NCBI RefSeq assembly: GCF_014529535.1
Contig: NW_023503616.1
Coordinates: 4,464,001-4,528,000 of the forward strand
Source of the DNA: Bradysia coprophila
Taxonomy: Eukaryota; Arthropoda; Insecta; Diptera; Sciaridae
DNA: 64,000 nucleotides
Direction: 5' to 3'
Shown: piece after piece, positions 41,537 to 55,200 of the stretch
How the letters are laid out: every line of letters begins with the position of its first letter
Position numbering within the stretch: the stretch's first letter is position 1
Notes under the pieces: generated by a model
Database searches by the model: none
Seen by the model: the letters and a program-made list of their open reading frames with translations, nothing else
What the model was told of the DNA's origin: nothing
Translations under genes and position numbers: made by a program

Positions 41537-44168
41537 GCAAAAAAAAAACATTAGGTAAACGTAGAACTGTGTAAATGCACCTTAAAAATGTGTACATAAA
41601 AACTTTATATAAATATGAAACAAAACAAAACAAAAATCACACGAATTGAATTCTGTGATACTATTTTTTCAAATTGACTAAATTTAAGAAAATTCTGGAT
41701 ACCTCATGTGGTATAATACTTAAAAAAAACATTTTACACTTTTACACAATATGAAAAATCTTTACTAAACAAGAATTAAATAAGCGAAACATCAACAATA
41801 AACCGACAAGAAAGATATTCTTGCGACAACTAACAAATCTACGAATTTACTTAACATTCCGCAATAATTTAAAAAAATTATTTATATTTTTCGTTTATTT
41901 ATTTTAAATTAATCTGAAAATTTATATTTTTTACTTTAAATTGAAATTTTGTTTTTTTTTTTTTACAATTTATCATTTAATTTTTAGTTAATTTAAGAAT
42001 TTTTAGTTGATATTCTAAGCAGATAAGAAACTTCTCTGGTACGACTTTTTAAAATCAACTCAATATCAAGAAATAGAATGTTCAGTAAGCGTATATAAGA
42101 AGGGTATGGCTGAAAATGTCCACTTAAGAAATGTGCGTTGTAGATCATATATATTATACACTGAAAGCATGATACCGATCCCTTAGTCGGTTATTTTCAG
42201 AGCAATAAAATGACCCCTTTATCTCCCTAGAGAAGCACTGCATTGAGAAAAATGTACTTGTTTACTGAGTGGAGAAAAAAAGAAATTCCAACAAGAGCAC
42301 TGTTTGTGGCCAGAGCGAAGCGAGTGCCGCAATTTTGCTCGAGTGGAGTTTCCTATTTTCAACGTTTTTCATAAATGTGCGAGGTGTGATTTAGCGTTTT
42401 TCCACGAAACGAACAATCATCGATCTTCCACAACATTTTTGAAAACAACAATAAATTGACAGTCCAAGTAAAAAAGTTCTATTTTCGCCATACGGAAGAG
42501 AAGGTATTGCAATTTTCTCATAAGAAATGCAATTTTGTCATGGCCTATTGAAAAGAGACAATAAAATAAAACACACACATTATGAACATTATTACGGTGG
42601 CCCAAAACTTCTGATTCAAGAGAAACGGCATTATCAAGCAGCTCTTAATTTTTCGATAATGATGTTATCTTTTCTCAAAGAAATATAGAACCACTGAACA
42701 TTTTTGTATCAAATTTAATGCTGTTCCATCTGTATAATACAGCCTTACCCTTCCAATTTATGTTTACTGAAAACCATATCAATTTGCTGTCTCGAACTGG
42801 GAATCGGTCAATTATTTCGTAACAACCCTACTGTGCTTTATGGGCTTTATCGCAGATCTAATTTTCCTTCAAATAAAAACCTTTTATCAAAAACAAAGAA
42901 CCAATACATCCATTATCGCTGCCAGATTATTAGTTTCATAATTTTCCAATAAGGCTTTATGCTTGAATCAAAAGAAACTCATGTTGTTCCAAGTGCCGTT
43001 CTACAGTTCCATAAATGGAATTAATGAGAACACACAATGTACTGACTATTTTCGTGTCAGGTTTTTTAGGGTTTTGCTCCTAACCCTTTAAGACGGCAGC
43101 ATAATTATCGAGTCTATCAGTTCCTTTGATCTAAATGTTTTCCAAGACCATTAGTCTTGTAAGTAGGGACCATAGCGCATCGATTGTGTTAGAAAAGTAG
43201 CTACTAGGATATGTTCAAAACTAAGTTGTAAATGTTTGATGCTCTCTGGTTCCTATTTGCGACATTAAATCTTTATTACTTTATGACTTTTAATATAGTT
43301 ATATTTTGCTAAATAAAGCCATAATGTCCGGAACTCATCGCTTATTTCTGTCTTAGCTATCGATAGCAGTGATGATTTAACCGTAATCTACAACAATAAA
43401 TACGTAAATTCTCTCAGACACTTTTCCGCGTAAACAATAAAATAGCAGCAGCAAACACCATCAATATATCAATCACCAAACGCAGAATGTAAAAAAAATG
43501 TTTAGGTCACACCACATAACTTGATATAATAATATTCATATTAGTAATAAAATGTACTTAACGGAAGCTATATATACCCTAAAAACAATATATAAAATAC
43601 TTAAACTAAGCTAAAAGAAACAAACAAATATTTATGATGAACTAGTTTTTAATGTTCGACCGTAGTGAGAGACAATATACAATATTATATAAAATGTATT
43701 TAATTACTTTAAAACTGTACTTGCCGGACAAGACAAAAATTGACAACACTTCTGTTTGTTAATGATGCCACCTCTTCTCGAGAAAATTTTGACATATTTG
43801 AGAACATAAATTAATTTAATGGAACAGGGACGAATAATCATTTCAGTTGTCTGACGTTTAAGTATCCATCAAATGCATCTACGGAATATATTCTAGATTT
43901 ATCGTTTAATTTTGGTGATACGAATTAGGACAGTTATTTGTTCACCGACGAAAAATGTTGGAAATTTCATTTAAAGGGTATTGCCACCAGAGAAAATTAA
44001 ATTTCCTTGGAAATTTCATTGGAAATTTCCTACTTTCTTACCGAGCCCAACACAACTAAGGTTTTGGAAGTTTCAACTGACGTGAGAAAATGACTATTCT
44101 TCGATATGAAGTTAGTCATAATTCTAAACGACATTGTGAGAGTTTGAAAGTAGACGCTTTTACTGTTA

Positions 44169-44368
44169 CAGGGCCTATTTTTGGGAAATTGAATTTTCCA
44201 AATTTCCTCAAATTTGCCAAAATTTGCTAGAATTTGCTAATATTTTCCAAATTTTCCAGAATTTGCCAAATTTTTTGATAGCAAATTCTAGCAAATTTTG
44301 GCAAATGTTGGAAAATTATAGCAAATTTTGGCAAATTGGAAAATTCAATTTCCCAAAAATAGGCCCTG
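44169..44368. mobile_element. CAGGGCCTAT-ended foldback with GCAAATTTTGG arms
   Basis: This 200-bp element starts CAGGGCCTATTTTTGGGAAA and ends TTTCCCAAAAATAGGCCCTG, a perfect 20-bp inverted end. The interior is different from the 34902 and 40424 copies: it repeats CAAATTTGCCAAAATTTGCT and its inverse. The immediate 8-bp flanks do not match. CTTTTAC occurs 5 bp outside the left end and 4 bp outside the right end, perhaps a displaced duplication or chance. Confidence 0.82.
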
Positions 44369-46208
44369 AAAACTTTTACACCATTAAATAAATTAAACAT
44401 TAGTCATACAAGATGTACTAGAAAGCTAAAATCCCATTTCTGCAATCTATTCATTACCACCCGGCTCTATTAACAAACAAACTAATCTCACAAATAACCA
44501 TTTGGTGTGTGTGTAGACGACAAAAAAACCGTTCTTGTCGTTAAAAATGTTCTTGACGTCAAAAATGGTACATTTCATCAATAAATTTTAGTTTGATGAT
44601 GGCACATCGTACAATATTCAGTATCGCAGTAGTTACATATCCTTGTAGACATAATACGTACACATCTAATTTAAGATCCAAACAACCCAACTTATAATTT
44701 GATTAAACTGTTTGTGGCGTTGATTTATAAAATCTGAACACAATTAATTTGCTGTCGATTTTATTTTCATTTCGACTTGATGAATAAATAATTTTTATGA
44801 GTTTTCTTTCAGTAATTAGTTTGGGATCTTCTTACTACAATCATTTCTGAATGAATGGAGTATGCCTTATGATTAAAATTGAGTTTCTTTTTGAACACTC
44901 TCTTGATTATTTTTGTACATAGGCAAAAGAAAAAATTAATTTAAAAACAAAATGTAACACAAACACATCATCTACTTAGGTTAAAATCATAATAGGAAAA
45001 TATATTTGTAAAATTGTATGATAAACTGAAACATAGAAAATTAATCATTTATGAAATTGAAGAAAAGAGAATAAGAAAAAGAGTGCAACAAAGAATCGTT
45101 TTTGAAATTGTTAAATTCTGAACTTTTGTATAAAGACAACTTCATAAATTTTAAATGAAATCTAGGGATTTATTTATTGAATTTAAAAAAAAAACACTAA
45201 AGGAAATTCTTGCCATCTAGGTATGCAGTCAGAAAATATTATGTACCTAAAGTGTCTGTTTTGTTTGATAATCTTATTCATTGAAATATTAATTTCTTGT
45301 TTTTTCTACAGCAGAAAAATAAATTATATGATTGAGAGTAGAATGAAACTTGGTTTTTCTTTCGTAAATGTTGACCAGTAGTGTACCAGTACTCCAGTAC
45401 CATATCTAGGAATACAAGCTTGGACCTGATGATAAACAGATTCGGCTTATTTTTATCGTTATCAGCAAGGTGCACGCAATTGGAAAATGTATTTACATCA
45501 GATGTCACTTAATAGCTCGTTGCGAGGCTATACTTGCATAGATTCGTAGTTCAAATATCAGCTAAAATATCTTCATTGTGACATAGAACAACAACATCTA
45601 ACGAAATATTTATTTATCAATTCGATGCTCTATTTGGTTAGTACCTTCTCGTTTGCTATTCATTTTTCAGTCGACTTTAATTACCGGCATAATTTTTTAT
45701 CAAAATTCTTCATTAGTATGATGGGTTGGATTCACAATATACCCACATTGCTCTCTCATTCAGAATAATATACTTTCACATACAATCTCGACGATAATGT
45801 TAGCTGTATTGGTGGTATTTATGCAAGCATTAGAAGCACATGCGTGGCTTCTGCTCAATAGTTTCGTCCTTGTTCATCGCAGCATGATAGCGTGACAAAA
45901 AATTGAGATAAAATATTTTATGAAGTGCCTAGAGTGTCAGATAACCATACATGTTTGTATACAAATTCTCATTCATTAAATTTATACCAATATATGTACG
46001 GTTATCCTCTGCATGAGACAGAAAAGACACACAATCAGAATTCAGTTCCGAATTTTTCCTCGTACCGATCGGTTGATATTTTTTTCCCTTCGAAGTGAGA
46101 TTTCAGTTCACGGTGTCATATCTTTGACATATTATTCTTGCAGTTGAACTAAATAACTTTCGATTCAATTGAATTGTGCCTTGAAAGTATAATATTCCAC
46201 ATAGAAAA

Positions 46209-49200
46209 ATGAGTAGTAAGTATTGAAGTAGCATTGAAATGGCGACAGAAGTCATTCAATAAAGAAATCGGTCAACGTCTAATCAATTCTAATTTAAATC
46301 AAAAAGTCTAATTCGGGCAATGATAACTGACCTTCGACGACCTTCACATAAATACAATATTTTGAGTGCAGTGTGTTATGTTTATATTATGGAAAACATT
46401 CCGAATTTGCCAGCATGATTAGATGTTGGGTTCGTTGTGTTAAAATAATTTAAAAAAAAAAACTGGGACGTATGTGAATGGGAGATTTGTTTTCTTTTTT
46501 GCAATTTTTCAAAACGACACATCTCTAATTTTCCTATTAATTCTCCAACGCCACGGATCGTTTCTGGCATTCACAAATATTTGAACGTCTGCTTGATAAA
46601 TAAAGTTCTATTTTTAAAGTTATAAATGAAATAATAAAAAAAATCCATTTTCTGGTCTTTAATAACCTTCTGCGATTGCATATACACAGTGTTGTAGACA
46701 GGAATTATATAAAGTTAAAAGAAAAACTAAAAGAAATTCTTGTTTAACGGTCCAACTATATATAGATTATAGAAACTGAATTGTTGTTGATTGTTATTTA
46801 CGTCCAATCGTTTCAGCATCTTTGCGACTCGTGTGGTAAAACTATGTCGCACTAATTTACAATGATAAAGAAAAAATAATCGTCGCGTGGATCATTTTTA
46901 AGAACATTTAATTGTAAATGTATAAGACGAATTGTTGAATGAACAACTAATTATATGCGACTAACATTTTGCTGCTAAGAAAACCATGACCTTATCACTG
47001 CCAATATTACTTACGATTTACGATGTAACTATTTTCATTTGAAAAACGTATATTGAAAATGTTGACGTGACTGGGTTGAAATGAGTTTAGTTGATGACAA
47101 GCATTTCTTTCTAGATTTTCTGCACTTTCTCTTTTCGATTTTTTGGTCAATTCATATACAATTCGATTCATGAATTTTGAATTGTTAGATCTTACTATTA
47201 AATACTATGAATGCTTGCATAGTGCCCTTAGTGCTCCTTTTTCACTTGAAAATTACTGTTGCAGAGCTACTTACATAGACCGACTATGAAGAACTCCAAA
47301 TGATACCGCTTTACAATTATGATCCAAGATATGGTAAATACTTTCGTATATGGGTAATTCCATGGTTAGTTGCGTTACAAATTTCGTTAACTGTGAGTCA
47401 TAAAGTTAATTGTGCTGGCTATGTTTTGCGGTAACAAAGCAGTCTATAAATTTTCTAATACTCAGGAGACACAGTGCTTTCATACCAACAATAATTGGAA
47501 TTTTTAGCATGCGAAGTCTGACTTGTGTGATCGCAAAAGTTGGCGGTTAGTTGCGTTACACGTTTGTGACTTTTCGAAATATTTTCACCAAATAAAAACT
47601 GATTTCGGTAAACTTTTTTTTCCCTGAAAGCTATGGTCAAGACGCACAGTTTAAGCCCAATATGAGGTTGGTAGCCCCAATTTGGGGGAGATATGTCTAA
47701 AAAAGTGATATTTTTCGGAGGTCATAAACAGCCAGAAATATTTTTTTTCACAATTGGTGGTTGTTACCCCACAGAAAATGTTGTTTCGGCTCAAAACCGT
47801 TTAAAAAAAATGGCTACAAAATGTTTCGAGATAACCTCGACGAGTTAAAATTGAGGATGACTTTTATCACCACTGGGAAGCTGTTGTCACCTAGTTTACT
47901 CACCCAACTAACCTGATTGACTCAAAGTTATTTTTCTCGTGAAGTCATATGCTGCAGCTTTCGAATGACACCAATCTTCAGTTTTTATTTGAAAAAATGT
48001 AATTTCGGCAACGTTTGGGTCGAAGTGATTTTACCTTACTTCGAAGCAGAATGAACCAAAAATCTTCAAAAAATTTAATTTCATGTCATTTGGAGCAATT
48101 GTGGAATTATATGGTCCACATCTACAGGAAAACAAATTTACAAAAATCATTTGAGAATTATTGAGAATATCTCGGAATGTCGAATACAAACAAACACTTT
48201 TTCGTCATGTCTCCCCGAGACTGCATTTTACAATAACCTCATATTGGTGTCAAACTACGCGTCTTGTCAATAGCTTTCAGCAAAAAAAAAGTTTAGTGAA
48301 ATCGGTTCAGGTTTCGTGAAATAAACTAGAATTTTCAAAAAATTTCTGAAAACAAGCATTCATTTTTATTGTTGTATCTCCCCGAGATTTTTGGCCACCG
48401 ACGTAATATGGGGCTTAAACGACGCGTCTGGTCAACAGCTTTCAAGGAAAAAAAAGTTTGCCGAAATCGCATTTCAATTGGTGAAAATATTTCGAACAGT
48501 CACAAATTAGCTGGAATTACCCATATAGAGGAATCTGAGGACTGCATTCACTCAGATTATTCTACAAGTCAAGGGAGTTCGAAACAAAGGATCTTGGATT
48601 CTGGTTTCTGCTTCTATTTAGGAGCCTTTCATAATTCTAATCTAATCCAATCTTACTCATATTGACTCCCATCTTAGATATTACTTTTACGCAACACGAA
48701 GTTTTGTTAACTGAAATTTTTCATAGTTCTTTTTTGCAATATTATAATCTTCTTAAATACATTCTCGAAGAAATATGCTGCATACCGAATAGAATAAAAC
48801 ACCAACAACTGAATGAATATAGCAAAAAAAAAAAAAACATCGTTAGAGGATATCGGTGCCAGCAAAAAAACCGAAATAATAAACAAATTGTGATAGTCAA
48901 TTTTGTTTACTTATAACATTAGACATTTGCCAAAATTAACGTTATGAGAATCATTTTCCATTATATAAAGAGAATAATATTAATTCAGAATAATAATTCT
49001 AATCTCTATGCTTCGCAGTGGGTTATATGCTATTTTTGTACCTTGTAATTTCACTCGTGTTGGCACAAAACATGTCATTATGATTAGAATGAATGACGAA
49101 CTCAATTGTGCAGTCAGAAACGTGATATATCAGGTTATTTGCATATAAGATGCATCATATCTTTATCGACGTTTATGGATTTGACAGATCTCGATCTTGA

Positions 49201-52200
49201 TAAATCCTTCATGAGTCACTGGAAACTAAATTTTAACTAAAAACTGACACCGTTATGGGAACTCAGATAACGAAAAACGGAATAAGAAGATTGTCAACTT
49301 ATTCCCATGCAACATACAGATAATCTACGAGATAATCTATTTGTCTATTATTGAGTGATAAAACACTTTCATTCTTTATAATTTCTTGATTCCTCCCACT
49401 CGAAATGTATTTATAAATTGTGAAATGTTAACGCTGTTAAAAACTATTTCATTTTATTTTGAGATCGTTAAACATCCTCAATTTGTTAAATAAAACGAAA
49501 ATAGAAATGGTTCCTTCATACGCATTCAAGTGCTAAAATGATCCAGAGACTATACCACTTGTCATGACACAATTTTTAAAGAGCTACGGACAAAATGCTC
49601 AAAAATTTATGTTTTTCTTTCAGATTACGCTTGGGTAACATTAGCTACCAATGATTCCTATTCGCTAGGCGCCTTAGTAGTAGCGAATTCCTTGAAAAAC
49701 GTCAACACGATCCATCAAACAGCGGTGCTAATTACTCCTGGCGTCTCGGAATCCATGAAAAGCAAACTAGAAGCTTCATTTAACATTGTGGTCGAAGTCA
49801 ACGTTTTGGACTCACAAGATGCAGCTAACCTAGCACTTTTGTCCCGTCCAGAGTTAGGAGTTACATTTACAAAATTACATTGCTGGAGGTTGACACAATT
49901 CGAAAAGTGTGTGTTTCTCGATGCTGACACCTTTGTAAGATGCGAATTGTACGAATAGCTGAGAATGACACAATAACATAACTGATTGATTTAAGGTCTT
50001 ACAAAATTGTGACGAACTATTCGATAGAGAAGAACTGTCCGCTGCTCCAGATGTTGGCTGGCCAGATTGCTTCAACTCCGGAGTGTTCGTATTCCGACCC
50101 AGCTTGGACACATTTGGAAAATTGATCGAATTTGCGACAAGACAAGGAAGCTTCGATGGAGGCGATCAGGGACTGTTAAATTCCTTCTTCTCAGACTGGG
50201 CTCATAAAGACATTTCGAAGCATTTACCGTTTATCTATAATACCTGTTCAACGGCTTGCTATTCGTATTTACCTGCTTTTAAACAGTGAGACATGAAACG
50301 TTGTGCATTTTTGTGTATATTTTACCTGAACTCGTGAAATCGCTTACAGATTCGGACAAAACGTAAAAATTTTACATTTCATCGGTCAAGTGAAACCATG
50401 GTTGCTGAATTTCGACTCAAGTTCGAAAACAGTGTACCCACCGCAAGGATATGGCCATTTGGGTGAATATCTTCAGCAATGGTGGAATGTTTTCTGCGCT
50501 GACGTACATCCAGCTTTGACCACGGAAATGGTGAGTGAATTTCTAGTCCAGCAATAGTAAACTAATGAGTGATTGACATTTGTATAGTTATTTGAATTAA
50601 TTTTCCAAAATAATTAACTTTCAAGTCTGTTAACTCGAAGAAGGTTTCGGTAAGACACATACTGAACGTTAATTTTGTAATTTTTTTCCCTTTCCTTTTA
50701 TAACAATTAAGCTTTCATAATTGTGTCCATATAACGCATAATCGACCAACGTAATGTCATTGAGGATGTACCAAAGTTCAAGCGTTCTTGTGACCTTGTG
50801 AGAAAGAACGCTCTTTACACCTATACGTACTTTGGTACATTATGCGATTATTCGGCTAAATTTGACTAATAATAACTTGCATGCGTTTGTACATTGTAAT
50901 TTGATTTTCAAATGCAGACAACCAGTCTTCACCAACAGTACAGTCACGAGACACAATGGTGCCAAAACACAATAGGTCCTAACCTTTCTCCCGTTCCGAA
51001 TCCACCTCATATTGAATTTTCCGACCCCTGGGACGCGTACTATCAAACGAACGACGACCACACAGAATCATCGTCACATGAGTGTTTCATTGCTGTCCAT
51101 AATATTGACAATATGGAATGCTCTCATAGCGAACAAAATCATGAATCCCTCCCCATCCCTCATAATAACTGTGAAGATCATCAATCTAGTCATACCACAA
51201 ATGCAAATGTCGATTTGCAGCACACATTAGACGCTCCTCATATCAGCATACGATCCAGTTTCATCGACGAATCCAATGATATCGCATCAAATGCAAACTT
51301 TCATCAGACTTGTCACCAAATAGGAGACACATCCAGTCATAGTATTAACGAAAATTCATTTTTAACTGTCACTCATGATAACACACATGCCAGTACCTTA
51401 GTAGCATCTCTAAATAATGGATCTGAAATACTCGATAATGGAGAACACGCGAGCGAATCTTGTCAAAATGAAAGTTATGATGGAGATGTTGAAGATGTAA
51501 ATGAGGATGAAACTACCGTTAATTGTGAAGAGGTTGGTAAAGGATTTTATTGGCAAATAATTGGGAACATTGGAAAAAGTCGTATGTTAGCACTTTATGT
51601 AAATTGCACATTACATTTGTTCAATTATTGATTGCTTTGGGTGACTGGATAGTATGCTGGTAAGAAGGTACGTTGTCTATTAGGGTAGCTATCGCAGCCT
51701 ATTTCAGAGAAAAGTTTTTCTCGAATTTTCGTGAACTTTTCTCAAAAATAGGCCCTGATAGTTATTTTATGTTTAACTACTAAAAATGATCCCTTGCTTA
51801 ACCTTTATGTGTTTTCTTGCATGGAAAAGTTTGCTTACTTGTACATTGTCAACGGAGCTTTGTCTTTTAAAACCTGTGATTTGCTTTAAAATGCTACAAA
51901 GTTTCTCAGCTTTCTTAAATGTTGCCCAACAAAAACTGTTATTTGCATAACAATGCTTCACGATTTCGATTCGCAGAAAGTTGGTAAATTAGGATTTATT
52001 AACAGAAAGTAAGACACAACCAAAACTTCTTTCACATTTTAATTGATTTTCACTTTGGAAAATTATTCGTGGCTAATTGATAGACGAACGAAGTGAATAG
52101 CATTGGACAGATTCAAATAATGAAATTAAATGGTAGATCACGATGAAAAGAAATGTGCTAAACGTAATTGAACCGAATCAAAAATCTGTCCTTATGTTTT

Positions 52201-55200
52201 GTGGTATGGTTAAGTGTTCTCTGTCGTAAGCATCTGTTACATTTCCATGTTTTAATGTTTCCGGGCTCGGTGCCAAGCTTTTTTAATTGATTTCCGTTCA
52301 TAAATAAGAAAACAGTCAGTTACTAGAAACTAAAAGAGTTGAAATGAAGAAATTAATTATCAAACTTATTTCATGGACGAAGAATGTTTCTTTTTAAATA
52401 TAAATCGTTTTGCATGTTAATGACGCTTTTATTTAGAAATTATCTCAATTTGTTTTGTTATTTAAATATGGAATTGGCATCTGCAGGAAACAGTTGGATA
52501 GATTTTATTTTTTAAATTAACAATTTTCAGGGAGGATTAGCCGGTGCGTTGGCTCAATTAACACTTGGTTCACCCCGTTCAGCTCAACAAGTGGCCTATG
52601 AAGAGAGTATGAGACGTCAATGCTGGGAAGCTGGTAATATTGACTATTTAGGTAAGTATCATGACCACATAGTTTAATGAAGCAGATAATCGTGCATTTT
52701 GAGTGCAAATAAATTTTCTTACAAAAAAATCCTCAAAGGAGTTCAAGGATTTTTGGTCAATTTCAAAGGATTTTCAAACATTACACGTATTTTAGGTATT
52801 TTTGTTTTTTAAAGGATTTTGAAATTTTTAAGGATTTGTTTGAAGATTTTCCTTTGATCGGAAATTGATTTTCTATGATTATCTGCCTCTCGATTCCAAT
52901 TACAATTTGTAAAATATATGACTTCAAGTAATTAACTCGCGTTTCACCTCCGACAGGTAAGGATTCCTTCGATAACATCTGGAAGCGTATTACCAAAACA
53001 ATTGAGACTAAAAACGATCCACCGCCAACTGAAAAGAATCGATCACCTACTCCACAACCAGAAGAAAAGCTGGCTGTCGAGACAAAAAAAGAAGGTAATT
53101 GAAGAGCCTTTTTTGTTGTTGTTTCTTGAAATATCGATTTTTTTCTCATCGGAAAAAATTACGAAAATGAAAAATGCTGTGCAACATCACATTTGTAACC
53201 CAAAAAAATATTGTGTCTCTCATTTCTGTAAGCGGCAACCATCATCTTTATAATTAATAAAAAAAATCATTTTCTTTTGTAAACGTTTTATTTTTTTTAA
53301 TCAAACGTCTAGTATGAATACGCCAAACTGCTCATCGTACAATTCATTTTTCGATGTTTCTTTTTTGATTTTTGTTTTTTGTCGTAATTTCTTTTGTACT
53401 TAAGGATTGATCTAAATGGATAAGTAGTCATTTAAACAAATTTTTATGTAGAATTTGTTCTGCGATTTTGTAATTTTTGTTCAATTGTTGGAGGTATTGC
53501 GTAACCAGGTTCAAATATCAAATATATTTTTGCATGAATTTTGTGGGTAATACTTTTAACTTCATCATTCAATACTCCATAACAAGAAAATTACAAAATT
53601 CATATTCTTGTAATAATGTAGTCACAAGTCAAATGATAATAATTCCCGATCGCTATTAAATATATTAACTTGCGGCGATTAAAAATTTATTTCTAGAAGC
53701 AATAAATAAAAAAAAAATCAAGACTTTTATGACTGAGCTTTTATGTACAATAATAAAAACGCGCGCTTTTTGAGAAAATTATTTTTTTTTGTTTTCATTT
53801 TTAAATATTAAATTGTGTTCACGTAGAAAGCAGCGTATCTAGATGCTCTTTATTAATACAAATGGAATTCAAACAAAATTTTATATTACTTTTGTTTACA
53901 AAAAATTATAACGAAAAATATGAAGCTAATAAAATATTTATCAAAATTTCTCTTTTTGGTTTTTTTTACACATTTCTTCTGTTTTCTATTATTTTTCTTA
54001 CATTTATTTATTTCTAACCCCCATTATACGCAGTAAACGATAGACTAATCAAACTTTGTTTTTGTAATTATCCGCAAATAGAAAGAGATATTTTCAGTAC
54101 CGTAAAAATGTCACTTGATTTTACAATGTTAAAATCAAGAAATGTACCATATCCCTTTCTTATTTCGGACAATAACGTAGTTTGCTCGACTAATTAAACT
54201 TAACTCAAAATAAGTTTTTACAATTGGTGGGTTTTCTTTGTTCATTCATTCCACTCGTTTCACATGCATTTCTTCCATTAAACACAAGTGACTGCGACGA
54301 CTCAATTTTTACATTTCGCCTGTTTAAAGCATGTAAAACGATGTGGAACAACGCATTTCAAGCATGAGTGGTACTTTAAATAGGGTACTGAAACTGGACA
54401 GTGTATCGAACAAATTTTGGCACTGTAAAAAATTCGGACACCTTTTTCATACAAAGTAGTACTCTATTTGGCAGCTGTCATTAATAGCATTTTTTGCTTG
54501 AAGTGCGTTGTGTGTAACGAATAAAAATGTAGAACGTTGAGCACGTAAAAATTGTATTTAAGTTAAGTTTAAGTTAATTTAAATATTTACGAAAAAAATA
54601 AGTTATTTTCAGGTTTGTGAGGGTTGAAGATAGTGCAGAAGGGTTGCACTTAATGAAATACCTTCACAGTCAGACACAATTATTTTGAATTTCAAACATG
54701 AACACAGCGGTGCTAGATTCCCGTTTTTTGCGTATGACAGAATATATGAATGTAATTTTACAGCGCACAAGCATAGTTGATCATAGTTGACAGCTGCCAA
54801 ATAGAGTACCATTTTGTATGAAATATTTTTTTACAGTGTCTTACAGTTGTGTGACACACTTTCAAGTTCCAGTACCCTATTTAGAGTACCCTCATGCTTG
54901 AAGTGCGTTTAATTTTACCATAACTACGACTTCTTTCGATTCAAGCATTTTCAAATTAGTAGCAAATCTATAACTTCAATATCTTTAAGATGTCTTTGAT
55001 TATACAAGAGCTCATAAACGCCAGTTCTTCTTTATTTTTAATGAAGGACACAAGAATAAATTTATTTACAGATCTTAAACAGCATGGCGAATGTGGTCTT
55101 ATATAGCAAAATTTGTGTTAAAACTAGTTGAAGTTAAAGATTAATCGATATGTCCATATGCTTGTCATCAATGAAAGGCTAATCTTTCACACTCAAACAA

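Larger units (their letters stand above)
39506..46208. other. intergenic region between Hsepi and glycogenin
   Basis: About 6.7 kb without recognisable genes. AATAAATAAA at about 40029-40038 may serve as poly(A) signal of the epimerase gene. Three inverted-repeat elements are present (40424-40671, 41156-41536, 44169-44368). The part from about 41570 to 42010 and that from 44880 to 45200 are especially rich in A and T. The glycogenin promoter should lie just left of 46209. No TATA box could be assigned with confidence. Confidence 0.75.

Noticed and set aside
48369..48665. 98-codon plus-strand frame similar to a minus-strand frame at 47455-47640
   Set aside because: The similarity (GENIS words) comes from the inverted arms of the transposable element. 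No transposase motif.
50738..50852. Imperfect hairpin in glycogenin intron 4 as a microRNA precursor
   Set aside because: Arms are short and broken by mismatches, and the outer ends resemble a decayed miniature transposon more than a Dicer substrate.
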